35,247 bases of DNA from Thermoplasmatales archaeon (GTDB lineage: Archaea > Thermoplasmatota > Penumbrarchaeia > Penumbrarchaeales > Penumbrarchaeaceae). The notes beneath the pieces are model-generated. The model ran no database searches and was not told the DNA's origin. It worked only from the letters and a program-made list of their open reading frames with translations. The position numbers and the translations under genes are program-made. Where the stretch lies: the NCBI GenBank assembly GCA_030595715.1, contig JAUVCN010000019.1, positions 1 to 35,247 of the forward strand, in the 5' to 3' direction. This document shows, in pieces, positions 1-10,300 of the stretch; within the stretch, counting starts at the first letter, position 1, and each line of letters opens with the position of its first letter.

Positions 1-1
1 T

Positions 2-211
2 GCCATATTGATAGTTTTCAATGATCCTGCTTCGAGATCCAATCCAAATAGATGCCTCTCGATAGAGCAGATATTCCACCGCAAGGATAGAGATAGGATC
101 TTCAAGGACCTGAACATCGACCATGAAGCATTCAAATATTCCATCGTGGACAGGGCAACTCTCGACATGATCCGATCTGACAGGAGATCCATTGGCTGGG
201 TCCAGATCTGA
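2..211 (+). CDS. C-terminal fragment of an unrecognised protein (5' end outside window)
   Basis: An open frame runs in from the left edge without a start codon and stops at TGA 209-211, giving 69 residues that end in GWVQI. The only in-window initiator is a TTG at position 8 with nothing resembling a ribosome-binding site, so I read it as the tail of a longer gene. It is rich in Arg, Asp and Ile and has no motif I recognise. It converges on the AMP phosphorylase gene with a 19-nt gap, which supports a real gene end here. Function unknown. Confidence 0.45.
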   Translation, partial: AILIVFNDPASRSNPNRCLSIEQIFHRKDRDRIFKDLNIDHEAFKYSIVDRATLDMIRSDRRSIGWVQI

Positions 212-230
212 TCAAGGTCTGACCGATCGA

Positions 231-1742
231 TCACTCCACGGTGTAGATACGATGCTCGCTGAGATGATCGAACACAAGTTTCTTCTTGTCCTCCGAACCT
301 GAATGGATCAACATCAACAGATCGTTCTTCCTTATCATCTCTCCTGACTTCTTGTATAAATCTATACCGCATTCCTTGTTGGATGGGGCTCCGGCCAACC
401 TGGCGACCTTGGCGATCACCCTGTTGTCATAATCCACAAGCTGACCATCCTTCAACGACCTGACCTCTATTGTATAAGATGAACCTTTGAACTTTGAAGG
501 GTCCATGTTGACATCGCCCTTCTGGGCCTCGATTATCCTCTGGAACTGCCTGAACGCCTTACCTGAATCCAGACATTCAAGGGCGATATCCAACCCATCT
601 CCGTTCCGGTGATCGGGGCCGAACTTCTCGGGACCGAAAAGGTCGATCAACTTTCCAGCTATTCTGACGGATTTTTCCTTCAGGTCCCCCGGTGCATCCG
701 CTCTATTGAGCATGACCTTCAAAACGTCCCTGGCCTCGAGGTTGGGACCGATGCCATTCCCGATAGGTTCATCCCCGAAAGTGATCTCGACATTTGCCCT
801 CATTCCGAGCCGAGCGGCCACCTTCTTCACCTTCTGGGCCATATGACGGACCTCTCCAAGGGAATGGTATCTGGTTTCGAGTCCAACTGGCATGTCCACG
901 AGAAGGTATTTGGAACCCATGGCATATTTTTTTGCCAGAATGGATGATATCAACAATCCCTCGGGATTCGAGCTTATCATCTTCCTGATCTTTATCAACC
1001 TTGAATCCGCAGGGGCCACATTCAACCCACCTCCCCAGATCAAACAGCCGTTGGTCCGTTCAACTATCTCCTTTATGGAGTCCTTGTCGAATGCGACCAG
1101 ACACATCGATTCCATCACATCAGCAGTCCCAGCCGGGGATGTGATGGCCCTGGAGGATGCTTTTGGTATCTTCACACCGAGAGAGGATATTATGGACACG
1201 ACGATCGGTGATGTGCGGTTCCCGGGAACACCACCGGTACAGTGCTTGTCGGCTACCAGCTGATCGCCCCAATCGAATGTATCCCCTGATTCTGCAAGGT
1301 ACTTCGTGAGATTGAACAACTCTGCCATTGACAGGTCCTTGATGGTGGTTGAGGTGATGAAACATGTCATCTCCACCTGTGAAAGGGAATCCGATGATAT
1401 ATCGGAAACAATGGAGGATATCTTTTTCCCTGTCAACTCCAACCCGTTCATCCTCTCGATGATATGGGATACGGAAGAAGGCTTGTCAACAGCATGAAGA
1501 ACAACAAAACCGATATCGCGGACATCGATCTCATCTGCAAGTTCCTGGCAGAGTCCGATCCTCTTTTCGGGGTCGGACCAGAACTGAACGGATGCCATGC
1601 ACTTCTTTTTCGGATCGGAGACATTGATCACCTCTATCCGATCCATCGGATGAAGGTCAAGCTCCTTTGAAATGTTCCTTGGGACATAGGCCACTCTGTG
1701 GCCTCCGGTCGATATATCGACCCTCAGACATTTACCTTCCAT
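231..1742 (-). CDS. deoA: AMP phosphorylase (archaeal thymidine-phosphorylase family)
   Basis: Cytosolic enzyme that phosphorolyses AMP (also CMP/UMP in characterised homologues) to ribose-1,5-bisphosphate and free base, the first step of the archaeal pentose-bisphosphate pathway that leads through an isomerase to type III RuBisCO. The 503 residues match the length of the Thermococcus enzyme. An N-terminal barrel-like extension (about 1-85), typical of the archaeal group, precedes the catalytic core. The phosphate/nucleoside-binding segment DKHCTGGVPGNR is at 165-176, and the family signature SSRAITSPAGTADVMES at 196-212. I chose the ATG at 1742, because a longer frame to 1823 would run into iorB and add 27 residues foreign to the family. 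No clear Shine-Dalgarno precedes it. It lies 50 nt downstream of iorB on the same strand. The isomerase and RuBisCO partners are not in the window. Confidence 0.93.
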   Translation of the reverse strand: MEGKCLRVDISTGGHRVAYVPRNISKELDLHPMDRIEVINVSDPKKKCMASVQFWSDPEKRIGLCQELADEIDVRDIGFVVLHAVDKPSSVSHIIERMNGLELTGKKISSIVSDISSDSLSQVEMTCFITSTTIKDLSMAELFNLTKYLAESGDTFDWGDQLVADKHCTGGVPGNRTSPIVVSIISSLGVKIPKASSRAITSPAGTADVMESMCLVAFDKDSIKEIVERTNGCLIWGGGLNVAPADSRLIKIRKMISSNPEGLLISSILAKKYAMGSKYLLVDMPVGLETRYHSLGEVRHMAQKVKKVAARLGMRANVEITFGDEPIGNGIGPNLEARDVLKVMLNRADAPGDLKEKSVRIAGKLIDLFGPEKFGPDHRNGDGLDIALECLDSGKAFRQFQRIIEAQKGDVNMDPSKFKGSSYTIEVRSLKDGQLVDYDNRVIAKVARLAGAPSNKECGIDLYKKSGEMIRKNDLLMLIHSGSEDKKKLVFDHLSEHRIYTVE

Positions 1743-1792
1743 GGGAAATACCAAGAAGGATAAGACCGAGGGTCTACAAATCGATTGTCTTT

Positions 1793-2401
1793 CTATGCCT
1801 GACAGACCACGTTCTTTTCCCAATCCTGGAAAGCTTTCTCACCGAGTTCGAAGGCCTTTATGTTGGAGTCTATCATCAATGGCGGGACCCTGGATTTGAT
1901 AGCATCGATCAGGGAATCCCTGCTGATCGGGAGCTCCTTGGAAGCTGATAGACATCCGAGCATGACCACATTGGTCATGATCACACTACCGGATTCGATC
2001 GCTAGCCGGCTGGCTGGAACATCAACGATGTCCTGGGCTGCTTCGATCTTTTCAAGGATATCACATACCTCGGGATATTTGGAAAGCCCCAGATGGGCAT
2101 CCACTCCGACGTAGGTCTGGTTGTTCAGGATAACCTTGGCTCCCCTTTTAAGGAACCTCATCTGTCTGAGAGCCTCAAGAGGCTCGAATGCAAGGAGTAT
2201 GTCCGCTTTTCTCAAAGGAACGAGAACTCCCTTCGCATCGGATCCCAGTCTGAGGTGGGATACCACGGTTCCTCCCCTCATTGCCAATCCGTGTACCTCC
2301 CCGACCCTTACCTTGATACCATCTCGAAGGGCTGCTTCTGCAATGATCCTGGTCGTCAGTACCACACCGTTCCCTCCTACACCGCAAAGGATCACGTTCA
2401 T
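1793..2401 (-). CDS. iorB: Indolepyruvate:ferredoxin oxidoreductase, beta subunit
   Basis: Small (gamma-domain type) subunit of the 2-oxoacid:ferredoxin oxidoreductase that oxidatively decarboxylates aryl pyruvates (indolepyruvate, phenylpyruvate, hydroxyphenylpyruvate) to arylacetyl-CoA, reducing ferredoxin. The 202 residues begin with the family hallmark GVGGNGVVL at about 7-15 followed by RIIAEAALRDG, and include GLAMRGG near residue 42; length is normal. The start codon overlaps the iorA stop by four bases (ATGA, 2398-2401), so the two subunits are translationally coupled. It cannot be mistaken for the CoA-binding gamma subunit of pyruvate oxidoreductase, because that enzyme has separate alpha, beta and delta genes, which are absent here. 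Confidence 0.93.
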   Translation of the reverse strand: MNVILCGVGGNGVVLTTRIIAEAALRDGIKVRVGEVHGLAMRGGTVVSHLRLGSDAKGVLVPLRKADILLAFEPLEALRQMRFLKRGAKVILNNQTYVGVDAHLGLSKYPEVCDILEKIEAAQDIVDVPASRLAIESGSVIMTNVVMLGCLSASKELPISRDSLIDAIKSRVPPLMIDSNIKAFELGEKAFQDWEKNVVCQA

Positions 2402-4356
2402 TTCGTCACCTCCTTCTTTATGCTGATCCCAAGGACCCCATCCGGTCTATCTGGGATCGAGATAGCACCGAAAGGACACATTTCAACACATAGACCGCAT
2501 CCATTGCAATGCGAAAGGATCTCCAGGTGTGGTTTCGGGTCGTTGGACCATGAGAAGGCAGGACAACCTATCTTCTTCATGCATATCTTGCATCCGACAC
2601 ACTTGTCAAGTTCAACAACAGCACTGTGCATCTTGAGCTTCTTCTTCCTGATGTTCCTCTCCACCACAAGGGCGCAGGGTGCCCTCGAGATAATGACGGA
2701 GACGCCATCATGGTCGATCTCTTCCATCACCGTTTCCACAAGCTTCTCAACATCGAAAGCGTTGATGACATGGACATGTTCCACACCACATGCCTCCACG
2801 ATCTTCTTCAGGTTGGCAAACCCGGTATGCTGTCCCATCAGGTTGACACCCGACCCGGGATTCAGCTGATGACCTGTCATTGCAGTGATAGAATTATCGA
2901 ATATCAGAGAGACTATGTTCGACCTGTTGTGAACAGCATTCAGGAGTGATGGGATACCAGCATGGTAGAAGGTCCCATCACCTATGACGGAAAGCACAGG
3001 TTCCTTTGTCCCGGAATGTGAAAGACCTGATGCCATTGCAATGGAAGCTCCCATGCATATACATGTGTCCATGCCCTCAAGGGGTTCGTATGCACCCTGA
3101 TTGTAACATCCCCTGTCCCCCATGATAGCTCCACCCTTGCCCTTTCTTCTGAGGGCTTCCCTGAGAGCATAGAATGAAGACCGGTGGGGGCATCCGGCAC
3201 AAAGTGACGGAACCCTCTGGGATACAAGCTCCTGCGCTTCAAGATAGGGTTCAGTGAGATCTTCTTGGAACTTCACACCGAATAGCTTCTCGAAGGCCGC
3301 TCCGACGATGTCGGGGTTCAACTCACCGGACAGCGGTATCAATCCGTCATCCTTACCCATGATCCTCACATTGAGCCTCTTCCTCTGGGCCAGGGCCCTT
3401 GATTGAAGTTCGGTGACACCATCGTTCTCCTCGATGATCAGGACCTGGTCGAGATCACTCATGAAATCCACCATGTAATCCTCGGGAAGAGGATATGTGG
3501 TTGCAAGCTTCATGACCCTGGCATTTATCTTCGTCGCTTCAAGGACCTCTTCCACATACGGATAGGTCAGTCCGGAAGCTATCACACCGAACGTGTTGTA
3601 GACCGATCCCTTCTCAAAGACCTTGCCGTTCTGATGATCATATATCCGGTTCCAGGTATTGGTGTTGAATATCTTCTTTGCCCTTGCTATCTTCTCATGA
3701 AGAATGGGCTGTCTCGGCCTGGAGTATGTCGAGATGGTGACGAATCTCTTGGGATCCCTTATGAACTTTCCATCCCTCTTGGGTTTCCTGATCTCGCCAA
3801 GCTCCACGGCAAAGGATGAATGGCATATCCTTGGAGTGATCCTGAAGAACACTGGAAGTTCAAGTTCCTCCGACAGTTCAAAGGCATACTTCATCATATC
3901 CTTGGCTTCCTGGCCATCGCCAGGTTCCAGGACAGGAACCTTTGCCAGCATCCCGAAGAACCTGGTATCCTCGGCGTTCTGAGAGGAGAACTGCTGCGGA
4001 TCATCTGCCGTGATAATGACAAGACCACCCCTGACCCCGGTCACCGAAATGACGGTCAGGGCGTCCGCGATCAGGTTCACACCCAGCATCTTGGTGGACA
4101 TCAGTGACCTTACACCCGCAAGGGACGAACCTGCAGCAACCTCAAAAGCCACCGCTTCGTTCACCGAGAATTCAGCCCAGAAACCGAGTTCGTTCGCAAC
4201 CTCACCCAGCTTCTCCATTATGGTCGATGCGGGTGTTCCCGGATAACCAGCCCCGACAGCCATACCTGCCTCGAGACATCCTCTAGCAACCGCTTCGTTC
4301 CCGGTGAGCAGAACGGTTTCGCCTGCACCTCCAAGTATTTTGCTCTTTTTCTTCAT
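2398..4356 (-). CDS. iorA: Indolepyruvate:ferredoxin oxidoreductase, alpha subunit
   Basis: Large catalytic subunit, 652 residues, the usual length. The N-terminal pyrimidine-binding domain shows the family run EAVARGCLEAG followed by GYPGTPAS (about 20-43). The thiamine-pyrophosphate-binding domain has CAGCPHR and GDG starting at residue 459 with a downstream N (DNSITAMTG). The C-terminal ferredoxin domain carries two cluster motifs, C586-x2-C589-x2-C592-x5-C598-P and C617-x2-C620-x2-C623-x3-C627-P. The first has a longer last spacing (x5), as is common in IorA. The gene starts 37 nt after the polyketide synthase stop on the same strand and overlaps iorB by 4 nt. This position invites the idea that its arylacetyl-CoA product feeds the synthase, which is inference; amino-acid fermentation is the default role. 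Confidence 0.94.
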   Translation of the reverse strand: MKKKSKILGGAGETVLLTGNEAVARGCLEAGMAVGAGYPGTPASTIMEKLGEVANELGFWAEFSVNEAVAFEVAAGSSLAGVRSLMSTKMLGVNLIADALTVISVTGVRGGLVIITADDPQQFSSQNAEDTRFFGMLAKVPVLEPGDGQEAKDMMKYAFELSEELELPVFFRITPRICHSSFAVELGEIRKPKRDGKFIRDPKRFVTISTYSRPRQPILHEKIARAKKIFNTNTWNRIYDHQNGKVFEKGSVYNTFGVIASGLTYPYVEEVLEATKINARVMKLATTYPLPEDYMVDFMSDLDQVLIIEENDGVTELQSRALAQRKRLNVRIMGKDDGLIPLSGELNPDIVGAAFEKLFGVKFQEDLTEPYLEAQELVSQRVPSLCAGCPHRSSFYALREALRRKGKGGAIMGDRGCYNQGAYEPLEGMDTCICMGASIAMASGLSHSGTKEPVLSVIGDGTFYHAGIPSLLNAVHNRSNIVSLIFDNSITAMTGHQLNPGSGVNLMGQHTGFANLKKIVEACGVEHVHVINAFDVEKLVETVMEEIDHDGVSVIISRAPCALVVERNIRKKKLKMHSAVVELDKCVGCKICMKKIGCPAFSWSNDPKPHLEILSHCNGCGLCVEMCPFGAISIPDRPDGVLGISIKKEVTK

Positions 4357-4393
4357 GTCCGTTCACATCCGATGTGTTTGGTACCTTTGATCC

Positions 4394-7300
4394 TCATTTC
4401 GAGCATACTGTCAATACATAGGCCGAGGCAACATGCGCCTCCACCTTGCTATCGATATCATCATGGGTTATCATCAATTCGAATCCGAGTCCGGTCCTTG
4501 CCGGTATCTTGATCACCTCGCCGGTGATCACCTCTTTCAGGTCCACCTTCAGTCCCACGCCCTTCATCTTTAGGTATGCCTCCTTGGCAGAGAACAGAAG
4601 GGTCTGGGCAAGGGGTTCCCCGATATCCATCTGCCCCTGGATCCTCTTGAGAAGGTCCATTTCCGAGGGATGGAACGCTTCCTCGGCGAATGACAGGTCC
4701 CTGGGTTCCGCAAGTTCTATGTCAACTCCGTGTTCTTTACTGGACACCGAGCAAACAGCCCACCTGTGACTGTGAGAGATCGATATCTCGATCCTCTCAT
4801 CACCGACCTTTGCAAATGGCTTTCCTCCGTCTTCGATATGTATCCTTATCTCCGAGATCGGGATGGAGACGGACCTTTCAACCGTTATCGACCAGGAGAC
4901 CGCAAGTTTGGATATGACCCTTCCAAGGGCATGTTCCCTCTTTCTCTTGTCTGTCATCCTGTCCGTGAACAGCTCATCCCATTCCTCATCTGAAAAGGCA
5001 GGTCTCAATTTCTCGAGGTCCGGATCGAAATCATCCGAGTCGAGTCTGAAGACCCTGACCTCCTTCAACGGAGAAGATACCTCTTCGAATGTGAATGCAT
5101 GGTCTCCAATGAGGTCCACCTTGTTCGCCATCAATCCCTTGAGGCAGAAATCTGTGTAATGGAACCTCACGTTACCGCTGGTGTCTATCACGTCTATATC
5201 GTAACTGAAAACGTTCTCTTTCCTTCCATTGAACCTGACCCATGCAAAAGCCGGTTCATCTGTTCTCATCATGGATGAGTAGTTCATCTCACCGATCTTT
5301 ACAGGAAGAGCCATCATATCGAACCTATCGAGTGTGTAAGCTCCAGCGATCTGGAAACCAAGTTCAGTTTGCATCGGGGTCGTTATCAGATCCCCGTCCT
5401 TCCAGGGAGTGGAAGTGGAGAACTGACCGCCTTCGGGGATCCTGTAAACGCCAAGAAGCTGATCCTCGGAAAGGATCTCCATCGCAGCGGTCACCTGAAA
5501 GAGCTGACCGTGGAACAGATGATCGTATATCTCTCCCCTGAGGACCCTGGCCATTACGGAATTCGGTTGGAAGGGATGTCCTTCCTGGATCCTGCAGGCG
5601 TCATCTCCCCTGCCAAGTATGACCTTTCCCGTATAATGCGTGATCTCTGTGCCCTTCTTCGGGTCAATTGACGTGAACTTCATGTTCACTGTCTTCTCCT
5701 GATCATCATCATCCTCTATCTCGGCCGAAACTGTAACCTCGTACGTGTCAGGGACGTTCACTGCCTTGTGGAAGCCAATATCCTTCAGTCCAATAACATC
5801 GAGTTCGGGTCTGAGAAGCTTCGCGGTCTCTGCGAATATCTCGAGCCCCATTACCCCCGGAAGGACCGGTGTTCCCATTATCGAATGATCGAGCAAGAAC
5901 AGCTCGTTCCTGACATCCAATCTCTTCTTGATCACCAATCTTCGATCGTCCTTTTCAACGATCATGTCCACAAGTGGAGCTATTCTCTCACCGGATCCTT
6001 CATCGCTGAATTCCTCGAGAGGCGGTGTTTCGGAGAGTGTTGCCCCATCCACCTTTTCAACTGCCTTCTCTTCTACTGCCTCAGGGGTCTCCTCTAATTT
6101 TTCTCCGGAACCTTGCTCCTCTACGATCTCCGTAGCCTCCTCTTCCACCTCGGAAACGGGATCGGGAGCCATGATCCCTTCCTCCCATCTCATCGAACCC
6201 TCGGCATCGAGAGGACCCATGGAACCGGAATAGAACACTTCCTTCTCGTTTCCCGATGTGATCTCATCCAGAGCGAACCTGACCCCATCCTTCACCTGTA
6301 TGAATGTCACTCCGCCTATCTCCAGGATCGTCTTTACGGATCCCTTGCTTGCCATTCCTACATCGGCCCACGCGGACCATCCAACAGCCTTCACATGGCA
6401 GTCGGGGTGTATGGACCTGATCGCTCCGGGAAGCTTGTCAAGGAGATCATTGGCAGCCGAATAGTCCACCTGGCCGCTGTTCCCGAACCTTCCCGCAACG
6501 GATGAGAACGAGATGAACGCCTTCAACGGATGGTCCCTGGTCGCATCGAGGAGAGCCTTGAATCCTTTGACCTTGGTGTTGAAGACCATATCGAACTCTG
6601 CGATCTTCTTGTTGGACATCGATCTGGAGACCTCTATCCCGGCCGCATGGATTATGATATCGAATGGTCCTTCCCTTTCTGCAAGTTCCCCCAGACCTTC
6701 ACTATCTGTCACATCCAGTGAGTGATAGTGACCTTTTGATCCGGCCTGCTCGATATCCTTGAGAAGCCCATGGATACCAACGGATCTGGTTATCTTGGAG
6801 AACTCCTTATCGATCTTGACCGGGGTGACCTTGACCCCTTCATCTTTCATCTTCTGCTTGATCCCATCTCTTACCTCATCTAGCGCTTCTTTATCCATGG
6901 AGGCATACTTCTCAACATCCTCCATGATCTTCGTCCTTCCTAGGATATGGAGGTCCAGGGATGCTTTCCCGGCCAACCCTCTCACGATCTCGGCGGTGAT
7001 CCCTGCGCCTCCTCCCGAGATCAGGATGTTCATTCCATCCTTGATATCTACCATGGAAGGTGATGCGGGTTCAATTATCCTGAGCACAGGCCTGTATCTG
7101 TTCTGTCCATCCCATCCGATCTCCGGGATCCGGTGATCGGCCACTATCTCCATGGCCAATCTCTCTATCACCGTCTTCAGATCGGACCCGTGGGGTACGT
7201 CCAGTACCATTGCCCTCGTCTTCGGAAGCTCCCGGTGAACGGCCTTTGTGAAACCGGACACAGCACCGTTCATCGGGTTCACATCACGATCGATACCAAA

Positions 7301-10300
7301 CTTCCCTCCCATTGCGGTTATCGAAAAGAAGAAACCTCCTTCCTTCAGTTTCTTGTAGAGCCCCTGACCGATCTTGAAGAGCGTCCTTACTGCCCTATCA
7401 GATAGCTTATCCCAGTCATCCGGCATGACCTTTTCCGACATTTCAAGTGGATAGAGGTTGATCATGCCGTCGTATTGTTCCATATCAACAGAAGAGGCAA
7501 GGATCTGATCAGGTGAGTACTGGTCCACTGCACAACCGAGATCGGATATCAGCAGGTCGACCGCCTCATCCCCTCCGCCGAGCAGTAGCATCTTCTTGTC
7601 CGAAAGCGGAAGGATATCGGTCTGTTCCAGATCCTCCATTTGATCGGCCTGGAGGACCCATCTGTTGATCCTCTCCTTCAGATCCTCCACGGAAAGATCG
7701 GGTTTTTTCTCCTCGGCCGGTGTCACCTCGACCTCTGCGAGCTCCTTGGTCCGGTCCGTAACGTAATCTATGATATGTCTGAGTGTCGGGAATTTGGAAA
7801 GATCGATGGAGTCGTCCCTCGGTATTCCGAACTCGCTCCTTGCCATACCGAAAAGCTCCACCTGCTTCACGGTGTCGACTCCAAGGTCCGCTTCAAGGTC
7901 GAGATCGAGTTCAAGCATATCTTCGGGATAACCTGTTTTTTCGGCAACGATCGTTAATACCTTGTCCTTCACGGTATCCCAGTGTTCCACATCATCCGGA
8001 ACCTCCTCCGAATCCTCATCTGATACTGCCTCTTCAACCGGCGCTTCCATCTCACCGGCCTTGCCGGCAACATAATCGATTATATGTCTCAGGGTGGGGA
8101 ACTCGGATAGATTGACGGAATCGTCCTTTGGCAGGTTGAACTCGCTCCTTGCCATACCGAAAAGCTCCACCTGCTTCACGGTGTCAATACCGAGGTCCGC
8201 TTCAAGGTCAAGGTCAAGTTCAAGCATATCTTCCGGATAACCTGTTTTTTCGGCAACGATAGGGATCACCTTGTTCCTTACAAGGTCCCAACTCGATATT
8301 GACGATGGAGCCGGTTCTTCCTCTGTCACGACTTCGGCCGACATCTCCTCCCTTACCTCTTCCACCTGTGTATCGACCTCACCGGCCTTGCCGGACACAT
8401 AGTCGATTATATGTCTAAGGGTGGGGAACTCGGAAAGATTGACGGAGTCGTCCCTGGGAAGATCGAACTCTCCCCTTGCCATACCGAAAAGCTCCACCTG
8501 TTTCACGGTGTCAATACCGAGGTCCGCTTCAAGGTCAAGGTCAAGTTCAAGCATATCTTCCGGATAACCTGTTTTTTCGGCAACGATCGTTATTACCTTG
8601 TCCTTGACAATATCCCAGCTTACTCCCGGGGTGGTTCCTTCGATCGGATCGATCTTTTCTTCTTCTTCCACCGCCTTTGAAGGTTGCGCCTCCGGTTCCT
8701 TTTCTTCCAAATTATCCTTCATCCGACCCGGGGACCTCTCGTAGATGAAATCGATCATCTTCCTCAATGTGTTGAGTTCTTGCAGATTGATGGAATCGTC
8801 CCTGGGGAGATCGAACTCATCCCTGGCCATACCGAAGAGCTCCACCTGCTTCACGGTATCAATACCGAGGTCCGCTTCAAGGTCAAGGTCAAGTTCAAGC
8901 ATATCTTCCGGATAACCTGTTTTTTCGGCAACGATGATTATGACCTGGTCCTTTACGGCATCCCATCCTCCTGCGGTGGCAGGTTCCTCATCTTCCTTTT
9001 CTATCGTTGCAGCGGTCTCTTCGACCTGGACCTCATCTTCTCCGGAACCCTGCAGTACATAATCTATTATCTTTCTCAGAGTGTTGAAATCCTGCAGATT
9101 GATGGAATCGTCCCTGGGGAGGTCGAACTCGTTCCGGGCCATACCGAAGAGCTCTACCTGCTTCACTGTGTCAATGCCGAGGTCGGATTCCAGATCGAGG
9201 TCGATATCGAGCATGTCCGATGGATACCCTGTTTTCTCGGAAACGATAGCGATCACGCGATCCCTTGCTGACTCCCATTTCCCATCGGAAGCTGCAGACG
9301 CCTCATCTACATCCGCAGGCCCCTTCTCCTTTCTCTTATCTTCCTGGGATGTCTTGATCTCTTCAGATACTCTCTCTCCCTCCTTCTTTAGGATCACGTA
9401 ATGGATAACATCCCTGAGCGTCGGATAATCCCTGAGGTTCACACCTTCATCCTTCGGCAGACCGAAAGCGACCCTTGCCGCTCCGAACAGTTCGACCTGT
9501 TTCACTGTGTCTATCCCGAGGTCCATTTCCATATCGGAGTCAATGTCAATGGTGTTCAACGGGAATCCGGTCTTATCGGAGAATATCTCAAGCACCCCGG
9601 CCCTGTAATCATCGAATATATTGCTCTCAACATCCTTCACGGTGTCCTTCTTGTATCCGATGGCCGAGGATCCTCTTCGGACAGCCCTGTGCTTTATCAG
9701 GTTGTCCCTTCCATTGTCCTTCAGCACGAGAACATTGTTCACGGTCTCGAGTTCGACCGGTTCTGTGGTTGCGATGGAACCAAGCCAATTTTTGTACTTC
9801 TCCTCGTCCATGTACCTGCCAGTTGCATCCGTTCTCCTTATGAGAATGAACACAAGCTGTGATCCGAACCCGGCAGCGAGTCTCAGTCCATAATGTCTTG
9901 TGTGTTTTCCACCACTTGAAAGCTGAAGACCCTCGAACTGTGGATCTATCTGATCCGGTGTGAGATTTGCAAGCGGTATTGCAACTCCCTCTTGCAGACT
10001 TTTCACCAGGACTGGGTCCTCGATACAGGCACCGAAGGCGTGCCCTGTGTAACCTTTGGTGTTCATTATGAGGATCTTGCTGAAATTATCACCGAACGTC
10101 CGTCTCAGGGACTCGACCTCCGCAGCGGAGGAACCTCCTCTTGCGGGAGTGTATGTCTCGTGGGACATGAATATCAGGTCATGGGCAAAAACATTCCTAT
10201 CTATCCCCCACTCCCGTTCCATCTTTGTGATGAATGAATCCATGGACCTCGAGATATGGGCGATATCCAGTCTGGATCCATGGAACGCTGAGTTCCCAAG

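Noticed and set aside
231-1823. A longer AMP phosphorylase starting at 1823
   Set aside because: The extra 27 residues overlap iorB and do not resemble family N termini; MEGKCLRVDI at 1742 aligns with the normal start.
2093-2869. A 258-codon plus-strand frame opposite iorB and iorA
   Set aside because: It is antisense to two clearly recognised enzymes, and the translation is rich in Ser, His and Pro without any motif.
8684-9271. A 195-codon plus-strand frame opposite the carrier array
   Set aside because: It is the antisense shadow of the tandem carrier repeats; its internal repetition mirrors theirs and it has no start signal.
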